A stretch of 64,000 nt of DNA from Haloarcula sp. CBA1127 (GCF_001485575.1 NZ_BCNB01000006.1:2790001-2854000), one strand, 5' to 3'; numbered from the stretch's first letter, positions 1-9,131 are shown. Translations and numbers: made by a program. Notes: generated by a model from the sequence alone, not told the origin.

Positions 1-506
1 GTGTAGTCGTAGGGACCGTACACGACGGTCGGCCGGACGCTCATCGCCCGCACGCCGTCCTCCGCGGCGGCGAACACTTCACGGTCGCCTTCGGCCTTCC
101 GCGGCCCGTAGGTCTCCGCGCTGTCGGTTGTAGCCTGCTCGGCAGTACAGCCTGCAAGCGGCGTCTCCCCCTCCCGCTTGGGCGTCCGTTCGGCGCCGTA
201 GGCCGCGCCGCTTGAGATATACACGTACGCGTCGACATCGGCAAACACGTCGGTCGCCACCCGGACATCCTCCGGGAAGTATGCCACACAGTCGACGACC
301 ACGTCCGGGTCGACCTGCTTGCGAGCGGTTTCGAGTGTGTCCCGCTCGTTCCGGTCGCCCTTGATGTGAGCGACATCGGAGTTCGCGAACGGATTCGAGC
401 GCTGGCCGCGGGTGAGCATCGTCACGTCGTAGCCCGCGTCGCGGAACTCGGTGACTGTGTGCCGGCCGATGAACCGACCGCCGCCGATGACGAGGACACT
501 GTCCAT
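1..506 (-). CDS. NAD-dependent epimerase/dehydratase, partial (stop lies before position 1)
   Basis: The first 168 residues of an extended short-chain dehydrogenase of the sugar-nucleotide epimerase/dehydratase type are visible. It begins with VLVIGGGRFIGR (residues 4-15), the glycine-rich NAD(P) site of the Rossmann fold. YISSG near residue 98 supplies the usual serine, and Y133-GPR-K137 is the YxxxK catalytic pair, followed by RPTVVYGP. ATG at 504-506 is the only start consistent with the beta-alpha-beta fold at the very N-terminus. The substrate cannot be read from the sequence. The gene is divergent from the pilin-like gene that follows. The substrate-binding half is outside the window. 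Confidence 0.88.
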   Translation of the reverse strand, partial: MDSVLVIGGGRFIGRHTVTEFRDAGYDVTMLTRGQRSNPFANSDVAHIKGDRNERDTLETARKQVDPDVVVDCVAYFPEDVRVATDVFADVDAYVYISSGAAYGAERTPKREGETPLAGCTAEQATTDSAETYGPRKAEGDREVFAAAEDGVRAMSVRPTVVYGPYDY

Positions 507-678
507 ACGCTGTGCTCGAACGGGACCAGCAAAACAGTGTGGCTCACCGCCAGCGTCTGCCGCGGTCCGACAGTTGACACCGAGTGTTTACCGAGGTGGC
601 ATGACGACCGACACCCCATCAGCAGAACGGGCGATAGAGTCGGCAATGTACGGTGCAAGACGACATCTCAGGGGGCGG

Positions 679-688
679 ATATTTTTAC
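679..688 (+). promoter_or_regulatory. TATA-like box of the pilin-like gene
   Basis: An AT-rich atatttttac lies in GC-rich surroundings, centred about 28 bases before the GTG at 712. This is the spacing of an archaeal TATA box to a leaderless start. Confidence 0.6.
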
Positions 689-711
689 GTAGTCGGGCAG
701 TAACAGATGCA

Positions 712-1272
712 GTGACAGGTAAGTTGCGTGCTGTCTCTTCAGTTATTTCGGTTATCCTCCTCGTGGCGGTAACTGTCGTTCTCGCAGCAGTGCTGTCAGT
801 GGCGACGCTCGGCCTCGCGGAGAAACTGGATGACACAGCGCCTGTGATCGGCCAATCGGGCGGTGAGTTCACCGCACAGGATGGAGTCGACGGGGGCATC
901 GTCCGTATCACGCACGTTGCTGGAGATGTCGTCCGTGTCTCGGATATCGAAGTGGCAGTCAGCGCCGACTGTAGCGGTGACGGAACTGAAAAACACGGAC
1001 GGTTAGTCAACCTCCCGGCGAAATCCGGTGACCGGCCACAGAGTGACAACATCGAGGGCGACGATATCTTCGACGAGAGCACTGGTTCGCTCACGGAGCG
1101 CGGTGCTGATGATACCGGGGCTCTGGTTACAGACGAGTTCCGTCCCGGAGATGTGATCGTCTTCCGGATAGCGGGCGGGGACTGTGACTTGCAGCCGGGC
1201 GATACAGTGACCGTCCGAGTCGTGCACACCCCGTCAAACGCGGTTATTATCCAGCAGCAACTAACTGCGTGA
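712..1272 (+). CDS. type IV pilin N-terminal domain protein (archaeal pilin-like)
   Basis: 186 residues. The N-terminus carries RAVSSVISVILLVAVTVVLA (residues 6-25), the hallmark of archaeal type IV pilins: a class III signal peptide, cut by a PibD-type prepilin peptidase, followed by the hydrophobic assembly helix. The rest is a soluble, acidic, beta-rich domain with two Cys (near 91 and 162) that could pair. The GTG at 712 is chosen because it puts the pilin motif at the very N-terminus and lies 28 bases from a TATA box. An upstream open frame from 451 is not supported. The protein could be an adhesion pilin or a minor pilin. No pil assembly genes are adjacent, so it must rely on machinery encoded elsewhere. 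Confidence 0.8.
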   Translation: MTGKLRAVSSVISVILLVAVTVVLAAVLSVATLGLAEKLDDTAPVIGQSGGEFTAQDGVDGGIVRITHVAGDVVRVSDIEVAVSADCSGDGTEKHGRLVNLPAKSGDRPQSDNIEGDDIFDESTGSLTERGADDTGALVTDEFRPGDVIVFRIAGGDCDLQPGDTVTVRVVHTPSNAVIIQQQLTA

Positions 1273-1329
1273 CTCGACAGGTACGCTGTGTCCCGATATC
1301 GATCTGCCACTGCGCAAAACCGGCAGCCA

Positions 1330-1357
1330 TTTTTAACGAACGGCGCGGCGGAAAAAA
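1330..1357. terminator. bidirectional oligo-T terminator candidate
   Basis: Between the convergent pilin-like and SPFH genes there are five T on the plus strand (1330-1334) and six T on the minus strand (A tract at 1352-1357). This fits archaeal intrinsic termination at oligo-T in both directions. Confidence 0.45.
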
Positions 1358-1385
1358 CGAACGAGGCGTGCCCTCGTATCTGTGA

Positions 1386-2357
1386 TCAGTTGCCGGCCGT
1401 CGCGTTCGTTACGTTCGTCGAGAACCCAGTATCGGCGCTGGAAGTGTTTCCGCCGCTGCTCCGGCCAGTCTGCAGGATGATGGGTGTTCCATCATCGTCA
1501 GTCGCCAGAATGACCTTGTCCGAATCGTCGATGCTCTGGACGTACTGCTGTTTCAGCACGACCGGGTTGTCCCGAAGCGCCTCACCGCGAATCTCGATAA
1601 CTCGGGCGTCGGCCTCGGCCTGAATCTCCTGCCGTTCCTTGTCGCGTCGGGCCTGTTGAATCTCGAATTTCTTCTCTTCGACGCGTTGTTTTGCGATTTC
1701 CTTGTCGTTGAGCGCCTGATCGTACGAGTCCGGGAGGTCGACGGTACGAACCTGGACCTCTTCGAGGACGAGCGCTTCGTCCTCAAATGCGGATTCAAGT
1801 TTCTGCTGTGCCGCATCGCCGAGTCGCTCGCGGCCGTCGTTGGTGTATATCTCGCTCGTCTGGATACCGGCGGCCTCATCACGGAGCTGCGACCGGACGG
1901 ACGGTCGGATAAGTCGCTCCTCCGCCTGGCCGACGGTCCGCCATTCGGTGACGAACCCCGACGCGTCTGTTTCTTCGATCTTGTACCGGACGGTGATGTC
2001 GATGTCGACCGTCGTCCCATTGATGGTCTGAACGGTCACCGCATCGGCTTGTGACGGTCTGTCGCCTTCGCCCTCAGTGTTGGCCATGGTGTAGGTCCGG
2101 GGTCGGATTTCCACGTCCTGGACCGAATCCTTGACTGGCACGATGATGTGTGCGCCCGGCTGGAGTTGATCGCCGGTTACCGCGCCGAACGATTTCTGGA
2201 CGCCGACGTGGCCTTCGGGGACCTGATGATAGCCACCGAACAGCGCCGTTGCGACAGCGAGGGCGACAACGACGCTGACGGCAATTCGAAGACCGCGGCC
2301 AACATCGATGTCGATGTCCGACCCGGAATCGGGGTCAGGACCGGGGATGTCACTCAT
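1386..2357 (-). CDS. SPFH/prohibitin (stomatin-like, HflC-type) membrane protein
   Basis: 323 residues. A short acidic cytosolic N-terminus is followed by one transmembrane segment (about 25-44), then an SPFH domain (about 45-230) beginning with QVPEGHVGVQKSFG, a typical prohibitin/HflC opening. A charged coiled coil rich in Glu, Lys, Arg and Gln follows (about 225-275). The C-terminus is low-complexity Ser/Thr/Asn. Such proteins form large membrane-anchored rings that scaffold lipid domains or hold AAA proteases such as FtsH. In haloarchaea they usually occur singly. No protease partner or NfeD is adjacent, so the role is inferred from the family only. Convergent with the pilin-like gene. 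Confidence 0.85.
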   Translation of the reverse strand: MSDIPGPDPDSGSDIDIDVGRGLRIAVSVVVALAVATALFGGYHQVPEGHVGVQKSFGAVTGDQLQPGAHIIVPVKDSVQDVEIRPRTYTMANTEGEGDRPSQADAVTVQTINGTTVDIDITVRYKIEETDASGFVTEWRTVGQAEERLIRPSVRSQLRDEAAGIQTSEIYTNDGRERLGDAAQQKLESAFEDEALVLEEVQVRTVDLPDSYDQALNDKEIAKQRVEEKKFEIQQARRDKERQEIQAEADARVIEIRGEALRDNPVVLKQQYVQSIDDSDKVILATDDDGTPIILQTGRSSGGNTSSADTGFSTNVTNATAGN

Positions 2358-2544
2358 GCTGTGCTCCGATGCGATACGACGGTTGGTTGTACGGGGACCA
2401 TGTCCAGCACTTTGGCCCGATAGCTATAGGGCCAGCGGTTGATTGTCACAGCGTTACATTACGACGACCAGCACTCGTCTCGAATGTGGGCGCAAAAACA
2501 GGTGATGACCGACTACAGATACAAAAACGCCGAACAGTGGCGTT

Positions 2545-5500
2545 TCAGTCGTCTGTCGAGGCGGCGAAGTCAGCCTCAGCGGCTTCGGCGCTCGGCGCGG
2601 CCTTGGCCGGCGGCTCGTTGCGCACGTCGTCGCGCTCGCGGTCGGCGATGACCTCGGCGTAAGCGTCGGGCATCACCTTCGTGAAGTTCTCCACCTCAGC
2701 GTCCCAGTCGTCGAGCAACTCCGCCGCTCGGTCAGAGTCGGTGTAGGCGGCGTGGTTCTCGACGAGCCGGGTAATCATCTGGCGGTCTTTGCCTTCGAGC
2801 GTCTCGGCCAGCGACACCATGCCGGTGTTTGCCTTCGCTGCGAACTCGCCGTCGGGGTCGTAGACGTAAGCGACGCCGCCGGACATCCCGGCCGCGAAGT
2901 TCTTGCCCGTCTCGCCCAGCACGACGATAGCGCCGCCGGTCATGTACTCACAGCCGTGGTCGCCGACGCCTTCGACGACGCCTTTGACCCCGGAGTTCCG
3001 GACGGCGAACCGCTCGCCAGCCATGCCGTTGACGTAGGCCTCGCCCTGCGTCGCGCCGTACAGCGCGACGTTGCCGATGACGATGTTCTCCGATGGGTCG
3101 AAGGGAGCCTGATCCGGCGTGTTCACGATAAGCTTCCCGCCGGAGAGACCCTTCCCGACGTAGTCGTTTGCCGTCCCGGTCAGTTCCATCGTCACGCCCT
3201 GTGCGAGGAACGCGCCGAAGGACTGGCCGGCCGTGCCGTCGAAGTCGACCCGGATGGTGTCGTCCGCGAGGCCGTCACTGGCGTGTTCGCGGGAGATGCG
3301 GTTCGAAAGCGTCGCCCCGACCGCACGGTCGACGTTGCTAATGTCGGTGTCGATAGCGACCGGGTCGCCGCTGTAGATGGCGTCCTCGGCGGCGTCGATG
3401 AGGTCCCAGTCGAGTTGTTCGTCGACCTCGTGGGTCTGCTCGCGCTGCTTGTAGCGACCGTCGTTGTTGGCCGGCTCGGCGATGACTGAGGAGAGGTCGA
3501 GCTTCTGGGCCTTGGGCTGGCTCACGTCGTCGCGCTGTTTCAGGACGCTCGGTCGGCCGATCATCTCGTCGATGGTCTCGAAGCCGAGTTCAGCCATGAT
3601 CTCGCGCAGTTCCTGGGCCACGAAGGTCATGTAGTTGATGACGTGCTGTGGCTCGCCGGGGAACCGCTCGCGGAGGTTCTCGTTCTGCGTGGCGATGCCG
3701 ACCGGGCAGGTGTTCTCATGGCACTGCCGGGCCATCACGCAGCCCGAGGTGACAAGCGAGGCGGTCCCGAAGGTGTACCCCTCGGCGCCGAGCAGGGCGG
3801 CAACAGCCACGTCGCGACCGGTCTTCATGCCGCCGTCGGCGGTCACCTTGATGCGCGAACGCAGGCCGGTTGCCCGGAGCATCTGGTTGGCTTCAGAGAC
3901 GCCCAGTTCCCACGGGAGGCCGGCGTTCTTGATCGACGTTTTCGGTGACGCGCCGGTCCCGCCGTCGTGGCCCGAGATGTGGACCACGTCGGCGTTGGCC
4001 TTGGCGACGCCAGCCGCGATGGTCCCGATGCCGTCCTCGGAGACCAGCTTGACGTTGATGTCGGCTTCGGGGTTGGAGGCCTTGAGGTCGTGGATGAGCT
4101 GCTTCAGGTCCTCGATGGAGTAGATGTCGTGCAGCGGCGGCGGCGAAATGAGGCCGACGCCCGGCGTCGCGTACCGCACGTGGGCGATCATCTCGTTGAC
4201 CTTCTTGCCGGGCAGGTGGCCGCCCTCGCCGGGCTTTGACCCCTGTGCCATCTTTATCTGGAGTTCGTCAGCCGACGCGAGGTAGTCGGAGGTAACGCCG
4301 AAGCGGCCGGAAGCGACCTGCTTGGTCGTACACTCCTTCTCGGTGTCGAACCGTTCTGGCGGTTCGCCGCCTTCGCCGGTGTTGGCGTTGGCCCCGAGCC
4401 GGTTCATTGCGATGGCGTTGTTCTCGTGCATCTCAGGCGATAGCGACCCGAGTGACATCGCCGCGGTCTCGAAGCGCTCGACAATGTCGTCAACCGCCTC
4501 GACATCCTCGATGGGGATAGACTCGCGGTCGGAGTCGAATTTGAGCAGCCCCCGGAGCGTCTGGAGCTCCTCGTTCTGGTCGTTGACCAGTTCGGCAAAC
4601 TCCTTGTACGTATCGTAGTCGCCCATCCGGACGGCTTGCTGGATTTTGCCGACCGTGTTGGGGTTCCACTGGTGGTGGATGCCGTTCGAGCGGAACTCGT
4701 ACTCGCCCTGCCGCGGCATATCGGGCTCTTCCTCGCTCCAAGCGACCTCGTGACGCTGGGTGAGGTCGTCCTCGATTTCCTCGATGCCGATACCGTCGGT
4801 TCGGCAGGTCGTCCCCTCGAAGTACTCCGCGATGAAGTCCGAGGAGAGGCCGACGGCCTCGAAGATCTGGGCACCCTGATAGGACTCGACCGTGGAGATA
4901 CCCATCTTGGCCATCGTCTTCAGGAGGCCGTCCTCGACGGCAGTGATGTAGGCATCGATGGCGTCGGCCAGGTCCGCGCCGTCCGGTCCAGCCACCAAGT
5001 CATCGATAGTCTGGTAGGCTATATAGGGGTTGACGGCCCCGGCTCCGTAGCCGATCAGCGTCGCGAAGTGATGGACCGCACGCGGGTCACCGGACTCGAC
5101 GACGAGCCCCACGTGATTGCGGAGGCCGTTGCGGACGAGATGGTGGTGGATTCCACCGACGGCAAGGAGGCTCGGAATCGGCACGCGGCCGTCGCTGGCC
5201 GCACGGTCCGAGAGCACGAGAATGTCGTGTTCCTGTGCTGCGGCGTCAGCCTCGGCCCGCACATCTTCCACGGCTTGGCGAAGGTCGCCGCCCTCTTTGT
5301 AGGTGATGTCGATGACCTTCGTGGACATGCCGTTGGCGTTCAGATCCTTGATAGACTGCGTCTCCTCGTCAGTGAGGATCGGCGAGTCCAGCACGAGCTG
5401 GCGGGCGTGGCCCTGGCTCTCGTCGAGGATGTTGCGCTGGTGGCCCAGCCGGGACTCCAGCGAGGTGACGAGTTCCTCGCGGATGTAGTCAAGCGGCGGG

Positions 5501-7092
5501 TTCGTCACCTGGGCGAACAGCTGCTTGAAGTAGGTGAACAGCGGGCGGTTGAACTGCGAGAGCACCGACAGCGGCGTGTCGTCACCCATGGAGCCGACGG
5601 GGTCTTTCCCCTTCTCGGCCATCGGCTCGATGAGGTGGTCGACCTCGTCGTACGTGTAGCCGTACATGGCCTGATGGCTCCGGAGCGCGTCCGCGGGGTC
5701 CCGGGGTGCGTTGTCTTCGCGGTCGGCAACCTCGTCGATGTCGACCTGTTCTTCGGCGACCCACTCGCCGTATTTGTCGTCGGTGATGTCGTCGAACACT
5801 TCCTCGTCAGGGATGACGCGACCCTCTTCGGGGTCGGCGAGGAAACACTGGCCGGGCTGAAGCCGGCCCCGTTCCCGAATCTCGCTAGCGTCGTGTTCCA
5901 GTGCGCCGGCCTCTGAGGACATCACGAGCGTGTTGTCCTCCAGCACGTCATAGCGGCACGGGCGGAGACCGTTCCGGTCCAGTACAGCGCCGATACGGTC
6001 GCCGTCGGTGGCTGCGACGAGCGCCGGGCCGTCCCACGGTTCGACCAGCGAGGCGTGGTAGTCATAGAAATCACGCCGGTCACCGGTCACGTCGTTCATC
6101 TCGCCGCGCCAGGCCTCGGGGATAAGCATCCGGAGGGCGTGGGGGAGGTCGCGGCCGCCCTGCAGGAGGAGTTCGAGCGCATTGTCAACGCTCGCAGTGT
6201 CTGACTGCTCGGGGTCGTCGATGATGGGCTTGATCTTCTCCAGATCTCCCTCGAACTCGTCGCTCTGGATGTCGGTCTCCCGAGCGCGCATCCAGTTGAT
6301 GTTCCCCTGAATCGTGTTGAACTCACCGTTGTGGATGACGCGACGATACGGATGGGCGAGGTGCCATGCGCCCAGCGTGTTTGTCGAGAACCGGGCGTGG
6401 ACCATCGCGAACGTCGACTGCATCCGCTCATCTTCGAGATCGGGATAGTAGTCTTCGAGCTGTTCGGCCTTGAGCAGGCCCTTGTACACCACGACATCGG
6501 TTGCGAGCGAGACGACGTAGAACCGCTCGTGGCCTGCCGGCTTTTCCTCTTCAACAGTGTTTTCGAGCGCCCGGCGGCCGATGTACAGCTGATTCTCGAA
6601 AGCGTCGCCGGTCTTGCCCGTCGCAGAGGTAACGAAAAACTGGACGATATCGGGCTCGGATTCGAGCGCCGTTGCGCCAAGGTCGCTGTTGTCCGTGGGA
6701 ACGTCGCGCCAGTCGAGGACATCGAGGCCCTCAGCGGCGAGTTCCGTCTCGACGAGGTCTTTCAGACTCTCGGCGACCTCGTCGTCTTGCGGGAGAAAGA
6801 GCGTGCCGACGGCGTACTCGCCAGCGGGTGGCAGGTCGGCGTCGACTTCGGCAGCGAAAAACTCGTGTGGAATCTGGAGCATGATGCCCGCTCCGTCGCC
6901 CGTATCTTGCTCGGCACCCGTTGTCCCTCGATGTTCGAGGTTGTCGAGGAGTTCGAGTCCGTCCGATACAACCCAGTGGTCGCTGTCGCCGTCGAGGTCC
7001 ATGACGACCCCGACACCACAGTTCGACCGTTCGTCCGTGGGATCTGCAAGCCCGGCGTCGCCTGCAGAGAGACCTGTCTGTCGCTCAACCAT
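2545..7092 (-). CDS. gltB: glutamate synthase large chain (GOGAT)
   Basis: 1515 residues, the full size of a bacterial-type GOGAT large subunit. Transfers the amide nitrogen of glutamine to 2-oxoglutarate, giving two glutamates. Domains in order: class II glutamine amidotransferase with nucleophile Cys25 in RSNCGVGVV, which implies N-terminal processing; a central domain; an FMN/TIM-barrel synthase domain with the 3Fe-4S cysteines in CVMARQCHENTCPVG near 1115-1127; and a C-terminal glycine-rich beta-helix domain. The ATG at 7090-7092 is preferred to the upstream GTG at 7116 because the TATA box at 7115-7122 lies 26 bases before it. No small (NADPH) subunit gene is adjacent, so ferredoxin is a plausible electron donor. 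Confidence 0.95.
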   Translation of the reverse strand: MVERQTGLSAGDAGLADPTDERSNCGVGVVMDLDGDSDHWVVSDGLELLDNLEHRGTTGAEQDTGDGAGIMLQIPHEFFAAEVDADLPPAGEYAVGTLFLPQDDEVAESLKDLVETELAAEGLDVLDWRDVPTDNSDLGATALESEPDIVQFFVTSATGKTGDAFENQLYIGRRALENTVEEEKPAGHERFYVVSLATDVVVYKGLLKAEQLEDYYPDLEDERMQSTFAMVHARFSTNTLGAWHLAHPYRRVIHNGEFNTIQGNINWMRARETDIQSDEFEGDLEKIKPIIDDPEQSDTASVDNALELLLQGGRDLPHALRMLIPEAWRGEMNDVTGDRRDFYDYHASLVEPWDGPALVAATDGDRIGAVLDRNGLRPCRYDVLEDNTLVMSSEAGALEHDASEIRERGRLQPGQCFLADPEEGRVIPDEEVFDDITDDKYGEWVAEEQVDIDEVADREDNAPRDPADALRSHQAMYGYTYDEVDHLIEPMAEKGKDPVGSMGDDTPLSVLSQFNRPLFTYFKQLFAQVTNPPLDYIREELVTSLESRLGHQRNILDESQGHARQLVLDSPILTDEETQSIKDLNANGMSTKVIDITYKEGGDLRQAVEDVRAEADAAAQEHDILVLSDRAASDGRVPIPSLLAVGGIHHHLVRNGLRNHVGLVVESGDPRAVHHFATLIGYGAGAVNPYIAYQTIDDLVAGPDGADLADAIDAYITAVEDGLLKTMAKMGISTVESYQGAQIFEAVGLSSDFIAEYFEGTTCRTDGIGIEEIEDDLTQRHEVAWSEEEPDMPRQGEYEFRSNGIHHQWNPNTVGKIQQAVRMGDYDTYKEFAELVNDQNEELQTLRGLLKFDSDRESIPIEDVEAVDDIVERFETAAMSLGSLSPEMHENNAIAMNRLGANANTGEGGEPPERFDTEKECTTKQVASGRFGVTSDYLASADELQIKMAQGSKPGEGGHLPGKKVNEMIAHVRYATPGVGLISPPPLHDIYSIEDLKQLIHDLKASNPEADINVKLVSEDGIGTIAAGVAKANADVVHISGHDGGTGASPKTSIKNAGLPWELGVSEANQMLRATGLRSRIKVTADGGMKTGRDVAVAALLGAEGYTFGTASLVTSGCVMARQCHENTCPVGIATQNENLRERFPGEPQHVINYMTFVAQELREIMAELGFETIDEMIGRPSVLKQRDDVSQPKAQKLDLSSVIAEPANNDGRYKQREQTHEVDEQLDWDLIDAAEDAIYSGDPVAIDTDISNVDRAVGATLSNRISREHASDGLADDTIRVDFDGTAGQSFGAFLAQGVTMELTGTANDYVGKGLSGGKLIVNTPDQAPFDPSENIVIGNVALYGATQGEAYVNGMAGERFAVRNSGVKGVVEGVGDHGCEYMTGGAIVVLGETGKNFAAGMSGGVAYVYDPDGEFAAKANTGMVSLAETLEGKDRQMITRLVENHAAYTDSDRAAELLDDWDAEVENFTKVMPDAYAEVIADRERDDVRNEPPAKAAPSAEAAEADFAASTDD

Positions 7093-7114
7093 GTGTTTCA
7101 CGACTGGGGATGCC

Positions 7115-7122
7115 ACTATAAG
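7115..7122 (-). promoter_or_regulatory. TATA box of gltB
   Basis: On the minus strand the box reads TTATAG and is centred 26-27 bases before the ATG at 7092. This makes the gltB mRNA leaderless and rules against the longer GTG start, which would lie inside the box. Confidence 0.65.
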
Positions 7123-7246
7123 AGGGTAATCCTAATGGTATTAGTGTTGTTTAACCCCACATTAGGGAGTATATATTTATCACCATTGTTGAAACTGTAT
7201 CATGGTTAATAAGTGATGGTCCGCTGGCTGGCGGTTCACACGCTGT

Positions 7247-7708
7247 TCAGCCGAGTACGGGTGCGGATGACTGCTCGATACCCGAAACGTATACTGTCAT
7301 GTCAGTCGTAGTTAACATCCCGACGACACCTTCCGTCTCATCGACGACCGGGAGATGGTGGACACTGTGGTCCAGCATCACGCTTGCGGCTGCCTCGACT
7401 GGGTCGTTTGCCGTTACTGTAACCAGATCCGTCGTCATGAATTCGGACACGTCTAACCCCGCCGTATCGCCACCCTTTGCGGCGATTTCGACGAAGTCCG
7501 TGGAGGTAAGAATTCCTAACAAGTCCCCGTCAGCGTCGACGACGACAACGGAGCTGATGTTCTCGTCGAGCATCCGCTTGGCGACCGCTTTCGCGTTCGC
7601 ATCGGCGGCAACAGTGGTGACAGGCGATGACATAATTCGTCCGACAAACACGTCTTCCATGACAGCCGATAACATAGGACGAGGTATAACCGTGTTGGTT
7701 CCGGACAT
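7247..7708 (-). CDS. CBS-pair domain protein
   Basis: 153 residues made almost entirely of two CBS motifs (about 23-75 and 87-145). The first opens with VGRIMSSPVTTV and the second with VSEFMTTDLVTV, the usual DVMT-type openings. CBS pairs bind adenosyl nucleotides (AMP, ATP, SAM) and act as energy-state sensors. No catalytic domain is attached, so it probably acts on a partner protein. The ATG at 7708 sits 27 bases from the TATA box at 7731-7740, supporting a leaderless start at the first Met. It follows gltB's promoter region on the same strand but has its own promoter. Confidence 0.85.
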   Translation of the reverse strand: MSGTNTVIPRPMLSAVMEDVFVGRIMSSPVTTVAADANAKAVAKRMLDENISSVVVVDADGDLLGILTSTDFVEIAAKGGDTAGLDVSEFMTTDLVTVTANDPVEAAASVMLDHSVHHLPVVDETEGVVGMLTTTDMTVYVSGIEQSSAPVLG

Positions 7709-7730
7709 CTACCGATTGCGGCGACAGAGA

Positions 7731-7740
7731 AATATATAAG
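7731..7740 (-). promoter_or_regulatory. TATA box of the CBS gene
   Basis: CTTATATATT on the minus strand, centred 27 bases before the start at 7708. This is one of the best TATA matches in the window. Confidence 0.7.
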
Positions 7741-7900
7741 GTCTTAATATTCTGCGCCCGCTATGATGTATGCACCCCTTCAACTATTCGCCCCCTGTCT
7801 CCGAGATCCCACTCCAACTGGTCGGTTGCATCGGGGCTGTCGGCCTTCCATTGCTGCCGTAAACTGTCTGTAGAACTATATTTCCTACGACGGTATCTGT

Positions 7901-7948
7901 TCGCCGTTTGGCGTTTGTATGACTGTAGTCTGACGGCGATTTATATAC
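7901..7948 (+). promoter_or_regulatory. inverted repeat next to a strong TATA box
   Basis: tcgccgt (7901-7907) and acggcga (7933-7939) form a perfect 7-bp inverted repeat with a 25-bp gap. The second arm abuts tttatata (7941-7948). The predicted transcript start is near 7973 on the plus strand. The layout suggests a promoter with an upstream operator for the RNA or leader that follows. Confidence 0.45.
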
Positions 7949-7970
7949 ATAGGGACAGCAGTAATCATCG

Positions 7971-8110
7971 GGGGCACGGAGGAAAATGTCACACGCTCCC
8001 CGACCCCATCCTTCCTTCAGACTGCTAGCTGTCCCTTCGTGAAGAGGCTCGCTACCCAGAGGTGGCAAGACACTTCACCGGATCACAGCCGGCAGTATCG
8101 GTGGGCCGGC
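7971..8110 (+). ncRNA. candidate structured RNA (or long structured leader of the patatin gene)
   Basis: The region between the CBS and patatin genes (7709-8147) has no convincing protein gene. It has a strong TATA box with a predicted start near 7973. Downstream, GCTACC (8051-8056) and GGTGGC (8061-8066) pair fully around a CAGA tetraloop, and GTGAAG (8039-8044) pairs with CTTCAC (8073-8078) outside it, giving a nested two-stem hairpin. The 5' end GGGG can also pair with CCCC at about 8001. An 18-codon frame with a good ribosome site (ATG 7986, stop 8042) could be a leader peptide. It is not RNase P RNA, because the conserved later elements are missing. The family is unknown, and it may simply be the 5' leader of the lipase mRNA. 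Confidence 0.35.
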
Positions 8111-8147
8111 AGTTATCTATGCAAGCTCATCGTATATGAATTAAACC

Positions 8148-9131
8148 ATGTCTAGTCATGGCCCCAGCGTCGCCATCGCCTGTCAGGGCGGCGGCAGCCA
8201 CAGCGCGTTTACCGCCGGTGCGCTGCAACGACTCCTGCCAGCGGTCGAGGACGAGTACGATCTCGTGGGGTTGAGTGGCACCTCCGGCGGCGCTCTCTGT
8301 GCAGTCACAGCCTGGTACGGCCTGCTCAGTGAGAGTCCCCACTATGCCGGGAAACTACTGGAGGATGTCTGGTGTGATATCGCCGCCACGACGCCGCCCT
8401 CGTTCCTGCTCAACGAGTCTCTTGTGTGGCGCAAGCGACTACAGAACCTCATGCTCCCTGTGGCTGACATCTCGCCCTACGCGGCATCGGGCGCTGTCGG
8501 CCAGGACTGGTACCTGTCGCTGCTTGACCGCCACATCCCGTTCGAGGAGTTCGACAGCCTCGTCGAGGAGGCCCCGCCACACGTGACCGTCGGCACAGTC
8601 AACGTCAACAACGGCGTGTTCGAGACGTTCAGCGACGCTGCCATCACACCGAAGGCGGTGCTGGCCTCGGCCGCGTTCCCGCTGCTGTACAAAGCCGTCG
8701 AGCTGAACGGCCACTGGCATTGGGACGGCCTGTTCTCACAGAACCCGCCGATTCGGGAATTCCTGACCAGCGACCGGCCGAAACCGGACGAGATCTGGGT
8801 CATCCAGATCGAGCCACAGACCCGCGACGACCGCCCGACATCGCTGGCAGAGATCACCGACCGCCGGCAGGAACTGTCCGGAAATCTATCGCTGAATCAG
8901 GAACTGTTCTTCGTCCGGAAGGTAAACGACTGGGTCGAAAAGGGGTATCTCCCGGACACATTCAAACACGTAGAGATCCGGCGATTGACGCTCGATGAAA
9001 AGCTGACAGCAGCCTCGAAACGCGACCGCGACCCCCGGTTCATCGAGGACCTCATGGAAACGGGCCGAGCCGAAGCTGACGCGTTTCTGGAGCGGGTGTC
9101 GGAGGCCGTAACCGAACCACCTGGTCAGTAA
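8148..9131 (+). CDS. patatin-like phospholipase
   Basis: 327 residues with the three patatin signatures. These are a glycine-rich oxyanion loop (QGGGS, 13-17), the nucleophile elbow GTSGG with Ser46, and the catalytic Asp193 in WDGL. Together they form the Ser-Asp dyad of a lipid acyl hydrolase. No signal peptide or membrane segment is visible, so it is probably cytosolic. The archaeal substrate is not obvious, because membrane lipids are ethers; fatty-acyl esters or polyester granules are possible. The last codons and the TAA stop lie inside a 24-bp copy of the proS 3' end, so the original C-terminus may have been altered. Convergent with proS. Confidence 0.9.
   Translation: MSSHGPSVAIACQGGGSHSAFTAGALQRLLPAVEDEYDLVGLSGTSGGALCAVTAWYGLLSESPHYAGKLLEDVWCDIAATTPPSFLLNESLVWRKRLQNLMLPVADISPYAASGAVGQDWYLSLLDRHIPFEEFDSLVEEAPPHVTVGTVNVNNGVFETFSDAAITPKAVLASAAFPLLYKAVELNGHWHWDGLFSQNPPIREFLTSDRPKPDEIWVIQIEPQTRDDRPTSLAEITDRRQELSGNLSLNQELFFVRKVNDWVEKGYLPDTFKHVEIRRLTLDEKLTAASKRDRDPRFIEDLMETGRAEADAFLERVSEAVTEPPGQ

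Noticed and set aside
4636..5916. 426-codon plus-strand frame inside gltB
   Set aside because: It is the antisense frame of a well-supported glutamate synthase gene. GC-rich haloarchaeal genes commonly leave such frames open.
7784..8068. 94-codon open frame on the minus strand between the CBS and patatin genes
   Set aside because: The product is Cys/Arg/Ser-rich and not acidic, unlike real proteins here. It lies antisense to the TATA-led structured region, with no promoter.
7971..8110. Possible RNase P RNA, because of gaggaaaa near the 5' end of the candidate RNA
   Set aside because: The consensus GAGGAAAGUC is not matched and no ACAGAA-type element appears in the next 400 bases. The region is too short.
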